Assembly: GCA_028826165.1 (NCBI GenBank) | Contig: JAPDFW010000093.1 | Span: 124,001-188,000 of the forward strand | DNA: 64,000 bases | Direction of reading: 5' to 3' | Origin: Anaeramoeba ignava | Lineage: Eukaryota; Metamonada; Anaeramoebidae | Shown: piece by piece, positions 10,860-21,423 of the stretch | Layout: every line of letters begins with the position of its first letter | How positions within the stretch are numbered: position 1 is the stretch's first letter | Translations under genes and position numbers: made by a program | Notes under the pieces: model-generated | What the model saw: the letters and a program-made list of their open reading frames with translations, nothing else | Told to the model about the DNA's origin: nothing | Database searches by the model: none

Positions 10860-13385
10860 AACAATTAGGAATAAAATTAATTTAATATTTAATTTTATTA
10901 TTAAAATAATAATTTAATGTTTTAGATTTAAATATTTTATTATTTAAATATTTAACATAAAAATATAAAAAATGAGAATAGATTTAATTTAATATTTAAT
11001 TTGTAAATTAATATGGAAATATAATTTAATATTTAATTTTATTATTAAAATAATAATTTAATGTTTTAGATTTAAATATTTTATTATTTAAATATTTAAC
11101 ATATAAATATAAAAATGAGAATAGATTTAATTTAATATTTTATTTATAAATTAATTTATAAATATAATTTAATATTTAATTTTATTATTAAAATAATAAT
11201 TTAATGTTTTAGATTTAAATATTTTATTATTTCAATATTTAACATATAAATATAAAAATAAGAATAGATTTAATTTAATATTTAATTAATAAATTAATTT
11301 AAAAATATAATTTAATATTTAATTTTATTATTAAAATATTAATTTAATGTTTTAGATTTAAATATTTTATTATTTAAATATTTAACATATAAATATAAAA
11401 ATGGAAATAGATTTAATTTAATATTTAATTTATAAATCAATTTAAAAATATAATTTAGTATTTAATTTTATTATTAAAATAATAATTTATTGTTTTAGAT
11501 TTAAATATTTTATTATTTAAATATTTAACATATAAATATAAAAATGAGAATAGATTTAATTTAATATTTAATTTATAAATTAATTTGAAAATATAATTTA
11601 ATATTTAATTTTATTATTAAAATAGTAATTTAATGTTTTAGATTTAAATATTTTATTATTTAAATATTTAACATAAAAATATAAAAATAAGAATAGATTT
11701 GATTTAATATTTAATTAATAAATTAATTTAAAAATATAATTTAATATTTAATTTTATTATTAAAATAATAATTTATTGTTTTAGATTTAAATATTTTATT
11801 ATTTCAATATTTAACATAAAAATATAAAAATAAGAATAGATTTAATTTAATATTTAATTAATAAATCAATTTAAAAATATAATTTATTATTTAATTTTAT
11901 GTTTAAAATAATAATTTAATGTTTTAAATTTAAATATTTTATTATTTAAATATTTAACATAAAAATATAAAAATAAGAATAGATTTGATTTAATATTTAA
12001 TTAATAAATTAATTTAAAAATATAATTTAATATTTAATTTTATTATTAAAATAATAATTTATTGTTTTAGATTTAAATATTTTATTATTTAAATATTTAA
12101 CATATAAATATAAAAATGAAAATAGATTTAATTTAATATTTAATTTATAAATTAATTTAAAAATATAATTTAATATTTAATTTTATGTTTAAAATAATAA
12201 TTTAATGTTTTAGATTTAAATATTTTATTATTTAAATATTTAACATAAAAATATAAAAATGAAAATAGATTTAATTTAATATTTAATTTATAAATTAATT
12301 TAAAAATATAATTTAATATTTAATTTTATGTTTAAAATAATAATTTAATGTTTTAGATTTAAATATTTTATTATTTAAATATTTAACATATAAATATAAA
12401 AATGAAAATAGATTTAATTTAATATTTAATTTATAAATTAATTTAAAAATATAATTTAATATTTAATTTTATGTTTAAAATAATAATTTAATGTTTTAGA
12501 TTTAAATATTTTATTATTTAAATATTTAACATAAAAATATAAAAATAAGAATAGATTTGATTTAATATTTAATTAATAAATTAATTTAAAAATATAATTT
12601 AATATTTAATTTTATTATTAAAATAATAATTTATTGTTTTAGATTTAAATATTTTATTATTTAAATATTTAACATATAAATATAAAAATGAAAATAGATT
12701 TAATTTAATATTTAATTTAGAAATCAATTTAAAAATATAATTTAATATTTAATTTTATTATTAAAATATTAATTTAATGTTTTAGATTTAAATATTTTAT
12801 TATTTAAATATTTAACATATAAATATAAAAATGGAAATAGATTTAATTTAATATTTAATTTATAAATTAATTTAAAAATATAATTTAATATTTAATTCCA
12901 TTAATAAAACAATAATTTAATGTTTTAGATTTAAATATTTTATTATTTAAATATTTAACATATAAATATAAAAATGAGAATAGATTTAATTTAATATTTA
13001 ATTTATAAATTAATTTAAAAATATAATTTAATATTTAATTTTATTATTAAAATAATAATTTATTGTTTTAGATTTAAATATTTTATTATTTAAATATTTA
13101 ACATATAAATATAAAAATAAGAACAGATTTAATTTAATATTTAATTTATAAATTAATTTAAAAATATAATTTAATGTTTAATTTTATTATTAAAATAATA
13201 ATTTAATGTTTTAGATTTAAATATTTTATTATTTAAATATTTAACATATAAATATAAAAATAGAATAAGTTTAATTTAATATTTAATTTATAAATTAATT
13301 TAAAAATATAATTTAATATTTAATTTTATTATTAAAATAATATTTTAATGTTTTAGATTTAAATATTTTATTATTTAAAAATATT
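10860..13385. repeat. 143-bp satellite array, about 17-18 copies
   Basis: The landmark tgttttagat recurs at about 10918, 11062, 11205, 11349, 11491 and 11634, and so on, a 143 +/- 1 bp period. Each unit has a TTTAAATATTTTATTATTTAA palindrome-like block, then AACATAWAAATATAAAAATRAGAATAG, in single units of mostly A and T. Copies differ at a few positions only. The same satellite reappears at 16.9-18.2 kb. Confidence 0.93.
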
Positions 13386-13778
13386 TTGAAAATTGATTTT
13401 TGAAATTAAAATTTTATCTTTTTGAATTAAATTGAATTAATATTAATTTAGAAATTTGTTTTTAAATTTAAATTTATTAATAATTTTTAAATTCCAAAAA
13501 AAAAAATTAAATTAAAAATTAAATTAAAATAATTTTCCTTTTTTTTTAATAATAAAAATTAATAAAAAATAATAATAATTTATTAATAAATTAATTTAAA
13601 ATAATAAATTAAAAAGAAAATTAAATTAATTATTAATTTAAATTTATTCTTATTTTTTATATTTTTATTTATTTTCAAAATCCACTTTTTTTATTTAAAT
13701 TTTTTTTAAATTTTTTTTTTCATTTTTTTCCTTTTTTTTTTAAAACACAAAAAACAAAAACAAAAACAAAAAAACAAA
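13386..13778. other. AT-rich spacer before BTB-TLDc gene
   Basis: Unique AT-rich sequence after the satellite. The only signal I see is the promoter-like T-tract near its right end. Confidence 0.5.
13711..13741 (+). promoter_or_regulatory. TCATT/T-tract box, BTB-TLDc gene
   Basis: T-tract, CATTTTTTTCC, T-tract, then AAACA repeats to the ATG at 13779. Confidence 0.5.
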
Positions 13779-15443
13779 ATGGATAATAATAATAACAATA
13801 ACCAAATTCAAAATGCAAATCAAAATCAAAATGAAAATGAAATGAAAAATTTAGAAAAAAAAGTAACAAAAAATTTAATTAAAAATTATTCAAACCTTTT
13901 AAATGGAAATTCATTTAAAGATTTTTCAATTTTTGTTGAGAATAAATCAAATCCTTTTGAAATTAAAGTTCATAAATCAATTTTATCTTCAAGATCTCCT
14001 TTTTTTAATGAATCATTAAGGCAAGAATCTCTTTCTATTTTTTTAAATCAATTTAATAAAAAAGAAATGGAATCAATTTTGAGTTATATTTATTATGGAA
14101 ATATTTCTTTTGAGAATCAAGAAAATCTTATTCAATTATTGGAAATTTCAATTTATTTTAAATTAAATTTATTGAAAGAAATTATTCAAAAAAAAATTTT
14201 AAATTCAATTAATTATTCAAATTTTTTCCAATTTTTATTCCAAAATCGAAATTTAAATTCAAATGAAATTGAAATAAAATGTTTTGAATTAATAAATCAA
14301 AATTTTTCCCAAATTCAAAATAATGAGAATTTATTCAATTTAACTAAAGAAGAAATTATCAAATTTATTCAATTTAAACAAGAAAAAAAAGAAATTTTTC
14401 AATTTGATTTTTTTCAATTTTTAAATAATTGGATTGAAAAAAGAAATAAGAGATTAAAAGGAAAGAAAGAAAAAGAAAAAGAAAAAGAAAAGGGAATTGA
14501 AAAGAAAAGATTATTTCATTCTTTTTTTTCATTATTTGATAAAGATTCAATTTCAAAACAAGATTTTGATAAATTAAAACAATTTGATTTTTTTCCTAAA
14601 TCTTTTTTAGTTGATATTCAAAACAAAGTTATTCAAGATAATCAAAAAGAAATTGAAAACAAAGAGAAAGAAATTGAAAACAAAGAGAAAGAAATTGAAG
14701 AGAAATGGAAGAAAGAAGTTGAAAAGAATCAAAAAGAAATTGAAAACAAAGAGAAAGAAAATCAACAAATGAAAATTGAAATTGAAGAGAAATGGAAGAA
14801 AGAAGTTGAAGATATGAAACCTATTTTTGATAAATATGGAGAACAATATCAAAAAGATTTGGAATATGAAAAGAAAATAAAGGAATTTGGAAAAGCATTT
14901 TCAGATTCAGAAATTATTCAAGATTTTCAATATGTTAATAAATTACAAGAATGGATAAATGATAATAATTTTTTTTCTAAAATGAAAAAAGGATTTTCAG
15001 CAAAAAGAGATGGATTTAATTCTCAAAATTGGCATAAAGCAGTTGATGGGAAAGGAAAAACATTAGTTATTATCAAAACAAAACAAAATTTTATTTTTGG
15101 AGGTTTTACTCAAGTTGGATTTAATGGAAATAAAGGAGACATTAATGATTCAAATGCATTTATTTTTTCATTAAGAAATGATAAAGGAGATAGAATACCT
15201 GCAAAGTTTACTTGTAAAGAACCTCAATATGCAATTTTTTCTAATTTAAGTTATGGTCCATTTTTTGGTCATGGTGGGCATGATTTTTATTTAGAATCTA
15301 ATTTACAACCTGGTCATTCAAATATTGGTTATGGTTATAATCCACCTAATGGAATTACTTATGAATCAAATGAAGCTAAAAGTTATTTAGCTGGTTCTCT
15401 TGATAAATGGGTTGTTGATGAAGTTGAATCTTATTTCATTTAA
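13779..15443 (+). CDS. BTB - coiled coil - TLDc protein
   Basis: 554 residues, single exon. An N/Q-rich leader is followed by a BTB domain at about 42-140 (FKDFSIFVENKSNPFEIKVH, then SILSYIYYGNISFENQENL). A BACK-like helical stretch runs to about 230. From about 285-370 comes a coiled coil built of ENKEKEIE-type repeats. From about 373 a TLDc domain runs to the end: DSEIIQDFQYVNKLQEW, then GKGKTLVIIKTKQNFIFGGF, FFGHGGHDFYLESNLQPGH and a C-terminal SLDKWVVDEVESYFI. TLDc domains are linked to oxidative-stress protection and V-ATPase regulation in other eukaryotes; BTB-TLDc fusions occur in amoebae. The gene sits between the two satellite arrays, isolated from the other BTB genes. Confidence 0.87.
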   Translation: MDNNNNNNQIQNANQNQNENEMKNLEKKVTKNLIKNYSNLLNGNSFKDFSIFVENKSNPFEIKVHKSILSSRSPFFNESLRQESLSIFLNQFNKKEMESILSYIYYGNISFENQENLIQLLEISIYFKLNLLKEIIQKKILNSINYSNFFQFLFQNRNLNSNEIEIKCFELINQNFSQIQNNENLFNLTKEEIIKFIQFKQEKKEIFQFDFFQFLNNWIEKRNKRLKGKKEKEKEKEKGIEKKRLFHSFFSLFDKDSISKQDFDKLKQFDFFPKSFLVDIQNKVIQDNQKEIENKEKEIENKEKEIEEKWKKEVEKNQKEIENKEKENQQMKIEIEEKWKKEVEDMKPIFDKYGEQYQKDLEYEKKIKEFGKAFSDSEIIQDFQYVNKLQEWINDNNFFSKMKKGFSAKRDGFNSQNWHKAVDGKGKTLVIIKTKQNFIFGGFTQVGFNGNKGDINDSNAFIFSLRNDKGDRIPAKFTCKEPQYAIFSNLSYGPFFGHGGHDFYLESNLQPGHSNIGYGYNPPNGITYESNEAKSYLAGSLDKWVVDEVESYFI

Positions 15444-16522
15444 AAATTAATTAATAATAAGAAAATCAGACTTTTTTTTTAATTTTTTTTTTCAAAATTT
15501 AATTCAATTTTAATTTACTTTTAATCAAATTAATTTCTTTAAAATAATAAATAAGAAACAAATTTAATTTTAAATAATTTAATTTTAATTTAAAATATTT
15601 ATTAAAAATTTAATTAATAAAAAATAATCCAAAAAAAAAAAATAATAAATTTTAAAAAATTGAATATTTTTAATATAATAAATAAAAATAAAAATTGAAA
15701 ATAGAAATTAATAATAATTAAATTTAAATTCATTAATTAAAATATTAAAATAAAAAAATCAAATAAAATTTATTATTAATTAATATTTAAATATTAATAA
15801 ATAATAATCAAAATCAAAAATAGAATAATTAGTAAATTATTTTTTTAGAAAGTTTATCTTATTCAATCATGTTAAATTCAATTTATTTAAAATTTTTTAA
15901 TTTTTTAATTTTATTTTTAATATATTTTATTATAATTAAAATTGGAATAATAAATAATTAAAAATATTAATATAATAAATTAAAATATTATTTCAAATTA
16001 AAATAAAATCAATTTAAATTAAATTATTATTAAATATTATTAAAATTAAATATTTATCCTTATTAAAATATTTATTCCACTTTTTAATATATTTTATTAT
16101 AATTAAAATTGGAATAATAAATAATTAAAAATATTAAGTTAATAAATAAAAATATTATATCAACTTAAAATAAAATAACTTAAATTAAATTATTATTAAT
16201 TATTATTAAAATTAAATATTTATCTTTATTAAAATATTTCAATTTTCTTCTCAATTTTATTAAATTATTGGGAATAGTTTTATATTATTTTAAATACAGA
16301 AATATTAATAAAATATATAAAATATAATTAATTTTAAATTTAATTATTTAATATTCTTTATTCCATTTTTGAAATAAATTAATGAAAATATTTTATTAAT
16401 TTTATTAAATTATTGGGAATAATTTTATATTATTTTAAATAAATAAATATTAATAAAATATATAAAATATAATTAATTTTAAATTTAATTATTTAATATT
16501 CTTTATTCCATTTTTAAAATAA
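15444..16522. repeat. AT-rich spacer with two direct duplications (167 bp and 145 bp)
   Basis: There is no credible gene. A block containing TATATTTTATTATAATTAAA is present at about 15921 and again at about 16088. A second block containing AAATTATTGGGAATA starts near 16264 and again near 16409. Both pairs are close, imperfect direct repeats, unlike the 143-bp satellite in sequence. Confidence 0.75.
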
Positions 16523-16855
16523 ATTAATGAAAAATATTTTATAATTGAAAGAAAAGAAAAACAATATAAATTTCCCAAATTAATATTAATAATGAGAAGT
16601 GAATTATATCGAGGAATGTTTTTATCTGTAACTGAAGATACTTCAAATAAAGTTACAGATTATAGTGAATTAAGTAATAAATCATTTCAAATATTTGAAT
16701 ATTGGATTTATTCAAATCAAATTAAAGATAAAATTAAAATTACACAAGAAATAATTGATGAAATTAAAATTGGAATTGATTATTTTCAATTAAATCAAAC
16801 AAATCCAAATTTATTTGATTTATTAATTAACAAATTTAATAATCAAAATCAATAA
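16523..16855 (+). pseudogene. Truncated RCC1-BTB fragment (second BTB only)
   Basis: Homology to the three RCC1-BTB genes begins abruptly near 16523 and continues through the whole second [23 protein letters not shown], then [20 protein letters not shown], ending [19 protein letters not shown] and a stop after NNQNQ. An in-frame ATG at 16592 would give 87 residues. No RCC1 part, first BTB or start-proximal TCATT box is present. The left junction is in the duplicated spacer and the right end runs straight into the 143-bp satellite. I consider it a gene relic, though a short expressed BTB cannot be excluded. Confidence 0.75.
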
Positions 16856-16859
16856 AAAA

Positions 16860-18190
16860 AATGAGAATAGATTTAATTTAATATTTAATTAATAAATTAA
16901 TTTAAAAATATAATTTAATATTTAATTTTATTATTAAAATAATAATTTATTGTTTTATATTTAAATATTTTCTTATTTAAATATTTAACATATAAATATA
17001 AAAAATGAGAATAGATTTAATTTAATATTTAATTTATAAATTAATTTAAAAATATAATTTAACATTTAATTTTATGTTTAAAATATTAATTTAATGTTTT
17101 AGATTTAAATATTTTATTATTTAAATATTTAACATATAAATATAAAAATAAGAATAGATTTAATTTAATATTTAATTTATAAATTAATTTAAAAATATAA
17201 TTTAATATTTAATTTTATTATTAAAATAATAATTTATTGTTTTAGATTTAAATATTTTTATTATTTAAATATTTAATATATAAATATAAAAAATAAGAAT
17301 AGATTTAATTTAATATTTAATTTATAAATTAATTTAAAAATATAATTTAATATTTAATTTTATTATTAAAATAATAATTTAATGTTTTAAATTTAAATAT
17401 TTTATTATTTAAATATTTAACATATAAATATAAAAATGAAAATAGATTTAATTTAATATTTAATTTAGAAATCAATTTAAAAATATAATTTAATATTTAA
17501 TTTTATTATTAAAATATTAATTTAATGTTTTAGATTTAAATATTTTATTATTTAAATATTTAACATATAAATATAAAAAATGGAAATAGATTTAATTTAA
17601 TATTTAATTTATAAATTAATTTAAAAATATAATTTAGTATTTAATTTTATTATTAAAATAATAATTTATTGTTTTAGATTTAAATATTTTATTATTTAAA
17701 TATTTAACATATAAATATAAAAATGAAAATAGATTTAATTTAATATTTAATTTAGAAATCAATTTATAAATATAATTTAATATTTAATTGTATTATTAAA
17801 ATAGTAATTTATTGTTTTAAATTTAAATATTTTATTATTTAAATATTTAACATATAAATATAAAAATGAGAATAGATTTAATTTAATATTTAATTTAGAA
17901 ATCAATTTATAAATATAATTTAATATTTAATTTTATGTTTAAAATAATAATTTAATGTTTTAAATTTAAATATTTTATTATTTAAATATTTAACATATAA
18001 ATATAAAAAATAAGAATAGATTTAATTTAATATTTAATTTATAAATTAATTTAAAAATATAATTTAATATTTAATTTTATTATTAAAATATTAATTTAAT
18101 GTTTTAGAATTAAATATTTTATTATTTAAATATTTAACATATAAATATAAAAAATGAAAATAGATTTAATTTAATATTTAATTTGATTTT
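16860..18190. repeat. 143-bp satellite array, about 9 copies
   Basis: Same monomer and orientation as the 10.9-13.4 kb array (TGTTTTAGATTTAAATATTT landmark repeated about every 143 bp). It starts within five bases of the stop codon of the BTB fragment and ends about 150 bp before the actin start. Confidence 0.92.
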
Positions 18191-18294
18191 AGTTCTAATT
18201 TGAATATTAATTTTGGTTTTTCAAATTTTTTATTTGATTTTTTAAGATAAAAAAATTGAGAAAAAAATTTTAAGAAAAAAAAATTCCAAAAAAA

Positions 18295-18321
18295 TTTTTT
18301 TTTTCATTTTTTTTCTTTTTG
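18295..18321 (+). promoter_or_regulatory. TCATT/T-tract box, actin-like gene
   Basis: TTTTCATTTTTTTTCTTTTT, ending about 18 bases before the ATG at 18339. Confidence 0.5.
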
Positions 18322-18338
18322 GGATTTATTTTGAAAAA

Positions 18339-19467
18339 ATGAAAAAAAAAACTAATGAAAAATTTAATACAATAGTTATGGATATTGGTTCTGATATAAT
18401 AAAAATAGGATTTGCAGGAGATGATAAACCAAGATTACTTGTTCCATCAATAGTTGGAACACCAAAACCTGATTCACTATTTCTATCAATGACACCTGAA
18501 TATTGGGTAGGAGAAAAACTAAAATCACGGAAAGACAGACTTCAGTTGAACTATATAATAGAACATGGAATAATAACAAATTGGGAATTTATGCAAACTT
18601 TATTTAGTCGTACAATACGTGATGAACTTGAAGTAGGACTAAGTGAGCACATATTTTTATTAACTGAACCTCCATTGAATCCAAAATTAAACAGAGAGAA
18701 AACCACTGAAATTATGATTGAATCATTTGATGTTCGTGGTTTTTATCTTGCAAATCAATCAGTTTTATCACTTTATGCTTCAGGAAAAAAAACAGGAATT
18801 GTTATTGATTCTGGTGATGGTTTTTCTTCTGTTGTTCCTATTTATGAAGGATATGCTTTGCCTCATGCTACTATGAAGAGTGATTTGGCAGGAAAAGATT
18901 TAACTGATTATTTAATGAAAATTTTAACAGAAAAAGGATATTCATTTACAACAAACTCCGAAAAAGAAATTGTTAAAGATATCAAAGAAAAACTTTGTTA
19001 TGTTGCTTTTGATTTTGAAGAAGAAATGATTTCCGAATCTTCTATTCAAAAGAATTATGAATTACCTAATGGAAAAAATATCACTTTAGGAAATGAAATA
19101 TTTAAATGTTCAGAAATTTTATTTCAACCTTCTTTATTTGAAATGAAACAACCAAGTATTCAGGAAATGTTTTATAATTCAATTATGAAATGTAATGATG
19201 ATATTAAAAAAGAACGTTTATGAAAATATTGTTTTATCAGGTGGTTCAACAATGATTCCAAAAATTGAAGAAAGAATTCAAAAAGAAATTAATAAATTTT
19301 CTCCTAATGATATGAATATTCAAATTATTGCACCTCCTGAAAGACAATATTCTGCTTGGATTGGAGGATCTATTTTAGCTTCTCTTCCTTCTTTCGAAAA
19401 GATGCTTATTTTAAGAGATGAATATGAAGAAATTGGACCTACGATTGTTCACAGAAAATGTTTTTGA
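18339..19467 (+). CDS. Divergent actin, broken by a one-base frameshift
   Basis: Full-length actin fold, about 375 residues, from [16 protein letters not shown] through [65 protein letters not shown] and [19 protein letters not shown] to the classic end [11 protein letters not shown]. The frame breaks after [13 protein letters not shown]: frame 1 hits TGA at 19221-19223 and the rest continues in the +1 frame. The break is at a run of six A (19206-19211). The second half is conserved, so the loss is recent or a sequence error. The phosphate loop is unusual (D-I-G-S-D where actins have D-N-G-S-G) and the DNase-loop region is diverged, so this is an actin paralogue rather than the main actin. 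Confidence 0.85.
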
Positions 19468-19500
19468 TTCAAATCCAAATTTTTTTCTTTTTTTTTCTTT

Positions 19501-19540
19501 TTTTTTCATTTTTCATTTTTTTCTTTTTTTTCTTTTTTTA
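19501..19540 (+). promoter_or_regulatory. TCATT/T-tract box, RCC1-BTB gene 2
   Basis: Two TCATTTTT elements in a T/C tract directly before the ATG at 19544, inside a 76-bp spacer after the actin stop. Confidence 0.5.
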
Positions 19541-19543
19541 AAA

Positions 19544-21316
19544 ATGAATGAAATTTTATTTTTTGGTTTAAATGAATATCCAATTCTTATCAAAAATAAA
19601 CCAAATAAAATAACAAAACCAATTCAATTTAAATTTGAAAATGAATATGAAAATGAAAATGAAAAACAAATTAAACAAATTTCAACAAGTTTTTTTGGAA
19701 CAATTTTCCTTTTTGAAAATGGAAAAGCAATAGAATATTTAGATGGAAATGATTCAAATCAAAATCCTGTAAAAATCCAAATTGAAAATATTGAAAAAGT
19801 AACTGTTGATTCCGAAAATGAAGCTATTTTAACAATAGAAGGAGAAGTATTTATCAAAGGAAGAACAATACATTTAGGAAATCCAAAAGAATCTATCAAT
19901 ATTTCATTATTAATTGAAGATACAAATGATAGAATAATTCAAGATATTGTTTCTGGTGTCAATTCAATTTACTTATTAACTTCAAACCAAAATTGTTATG
20001 GAATTGGTTCAAATTCTGATTGCCAACTTGGATTTGATTCTGAAACACTTAAAATAACAGAAAAACCAATTTTAATGATGAAAAATGTTTCTAAAATATT
20101 TTCAGGAAATTCTTCACATCATATTTTTCTTTTAAATTCAAATCAAGAATTATTTGTATCTGGATGGAACCAATATGGTCAAGTTGGATTAGGAGAATCA
20201 AGAAGAGAAACAAAAATCCAAAAATTAACCAAAATAAAAAATATTCCAAAAGGTAAAATAATTGATATTCAATGTGGATATTCTTATTCAATAATGTTGA
20301 TTGAAAATGAAAATGAAAATGAAAATCCAAAAAGAAAACTTTATTCATGTGGTTATTGGCAAAGAAATGGAATAGGGAAAGAAAAAGAAAATACTTATGA
20401 ATTTACTGAAATCAAATCATCTTTATTTGAAAATGATTGTATTCTTGAATTTTCTTGTGGAAATGCACATACTTTGATTTTAACATCAAAAGGGAAACTA
20501 ATTGGATTTGGATATAATTCTTATGGTCAATTAGGAATTGGAAATACAAATGATCAATTAATTCCAATTCAAATTGAACTTCCTAAATTAAGATTTAATG
20601 AAAATATTTCCAATTATCATCTTTCTTGTGGTGTTTCAAGATCATTTCTTTATTATTCTCCTTTTCCTTCTTCTTTTTCCAATCTTGAAGAAGATTTGAT
20701 AAAATTATTTAGAAGAAAAGAATTTTGTAATATTTCATTTAAAACAGAAAATGGAGAAATAATTGAAGCTCATAAATTAATATTGAAATATAGATTAAAT
20801 GAAAATGAAAATGAAATTGAAAAACTTAAAGAAATTATTTCAAAAAAATCAATTAAAGAATCAAATCAAATATTTGAAATGATTTATTCAAACAGAATAA
20901 TAAATCGAAAATTATATTCTGAAATTAAAGAAATTATAAATTTAAATGAAAAAATTGAAGAAACAATGAAAAGAATTTATTTAAATGAAAATGAAAAAGA
21001 TTTTACTATTGAAAGAAAAGAAAAACAATATAAATTTCCAAAATTAATATTAATAATGAGAAGTGAATTATATCGAGGAATGTTTTTATCTGTAACAGAA
21101 GATAAATCAAATAAAGTTACAGATTATAGTGAATTAAGTAATAAATCATTTCAAATATTTGAATATTGGATTTATTCAAATCAAATTAAAGATGAAATTC
21201 AAATTACACAAGAAATTATTAATGAAATTCAAATTGGAATTGATTATTTTCAATTAAATCAAACAAATCCAAATTTATTTGATTTATTAATTAACAAATT
21301 TAATAATCAAAATTAA
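19544..21316 (+). CDS. RCC1-repeat / double-BTB protein, copy 2
   Basis: 590 residues, single exon. The frame is open further upstream to 19418, but the extra residues are F/L-rich promoter sequence and overlap the actin end. The ATG at 19544 gives [20 protein letters not shown], matching the paralogues. RCC1 blades run to about 375 (GIGSNSDCQLG, GWNQYGQVGLGES, FGYNSYGQLGIGN). The first BTB runs from about 380 and the second from about 485 ([20 protein letters not shown]). The protein ends NNQN, and its stop codon is the first TAA of an (AAAATT)n tract. Convergent with an ankyrin-BTB gene 107 bp away. Confidence 0.88.
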   Translation: MNEILFFGLNEYPILIKNKPNKITKPIQFKFENEYENENEKQIKQISTSFFGTIFLFENGKAIEYLDGNDSNQNPVKIQIENIEKVTVDSENEAILTIEGEVFIKGRTIHLGNPKESINISLLIEDTNDRIIQDIVSGVNSIYLLTSNQNCYGIGSNSDCQLGFDSETLKITEKPILMMKNVSKIFSGNSSHHIFLLNSNQELFVSGWNQYGQVGLGESRRETKIQKLTKIKNIPKGKIIDIQCGYSYSIMLIENENENENPKRKLYSCGYWQRNGIGKEKENTYEFTEIKSSLFENDCILEFSCGNAHTLILTSKGKLIGFGYNSYGQLGIGNTNDQLIPIQIELPKLRFNENISNYHLSCGVSRSFLYYSPFPSSFSNLEEDLIKLFRRKEFCNISFKTENGEIIEAHKLILKYRLNENENEIEKLKEIISKKSIKESNQIFEMIYSNRIINRKLYSEIKEIINLNEKIEETMKRIYLNENEKDFTIERKEKQYKFPKLILIMRSELYRGMFLSVTEDKSNKVTDYSELSNKSFQIFEYWIYSNQIKDEIQITQEIINEIQIGIDYFQLNQTNPNLFDLLINKFNNQN

Positions 21317-21404
21317 AATTAAAATTAAAATTAAAATTAAAATTAAAATTAAAATTAAAATTAAAATTAAAATTAAAATTAAAATTAAAATTAAAATTAA
21401 AATT
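21317..21404. repeat. (AAAATT)n between convergent BTB genes
   Basis: A perfect hexamer run starting at the stop codon of RCC1-BTB copy 2. It fills nearly all of the 107-bp gap to the end of the ankyrin-BTB gene. Confidence 0.9.
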
Positions 21405-21423
21405 TTTTTATTTGAAATTTGAT

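Noticed and set aside
10860-13385. CRISPR array
   Set aside because: The 143-bp units are contiguous with no unique spacers and the genome is eukaryotic; this is a satellite.
19195-19223. Programmed ribosomal frameshift in the actin gene
   Set aside because: No slippery heptamer with a downstream structure is apparent; the simple A6 run fits an indel better, so I do not claim recoding.
19418-19543. Longer N terminus for RCC1-BTB copy 2
   Set aside because: It overlaps the actin C terminus and consists of the T-rich promoter; paralogues start at the ATG equivalent to 19544.
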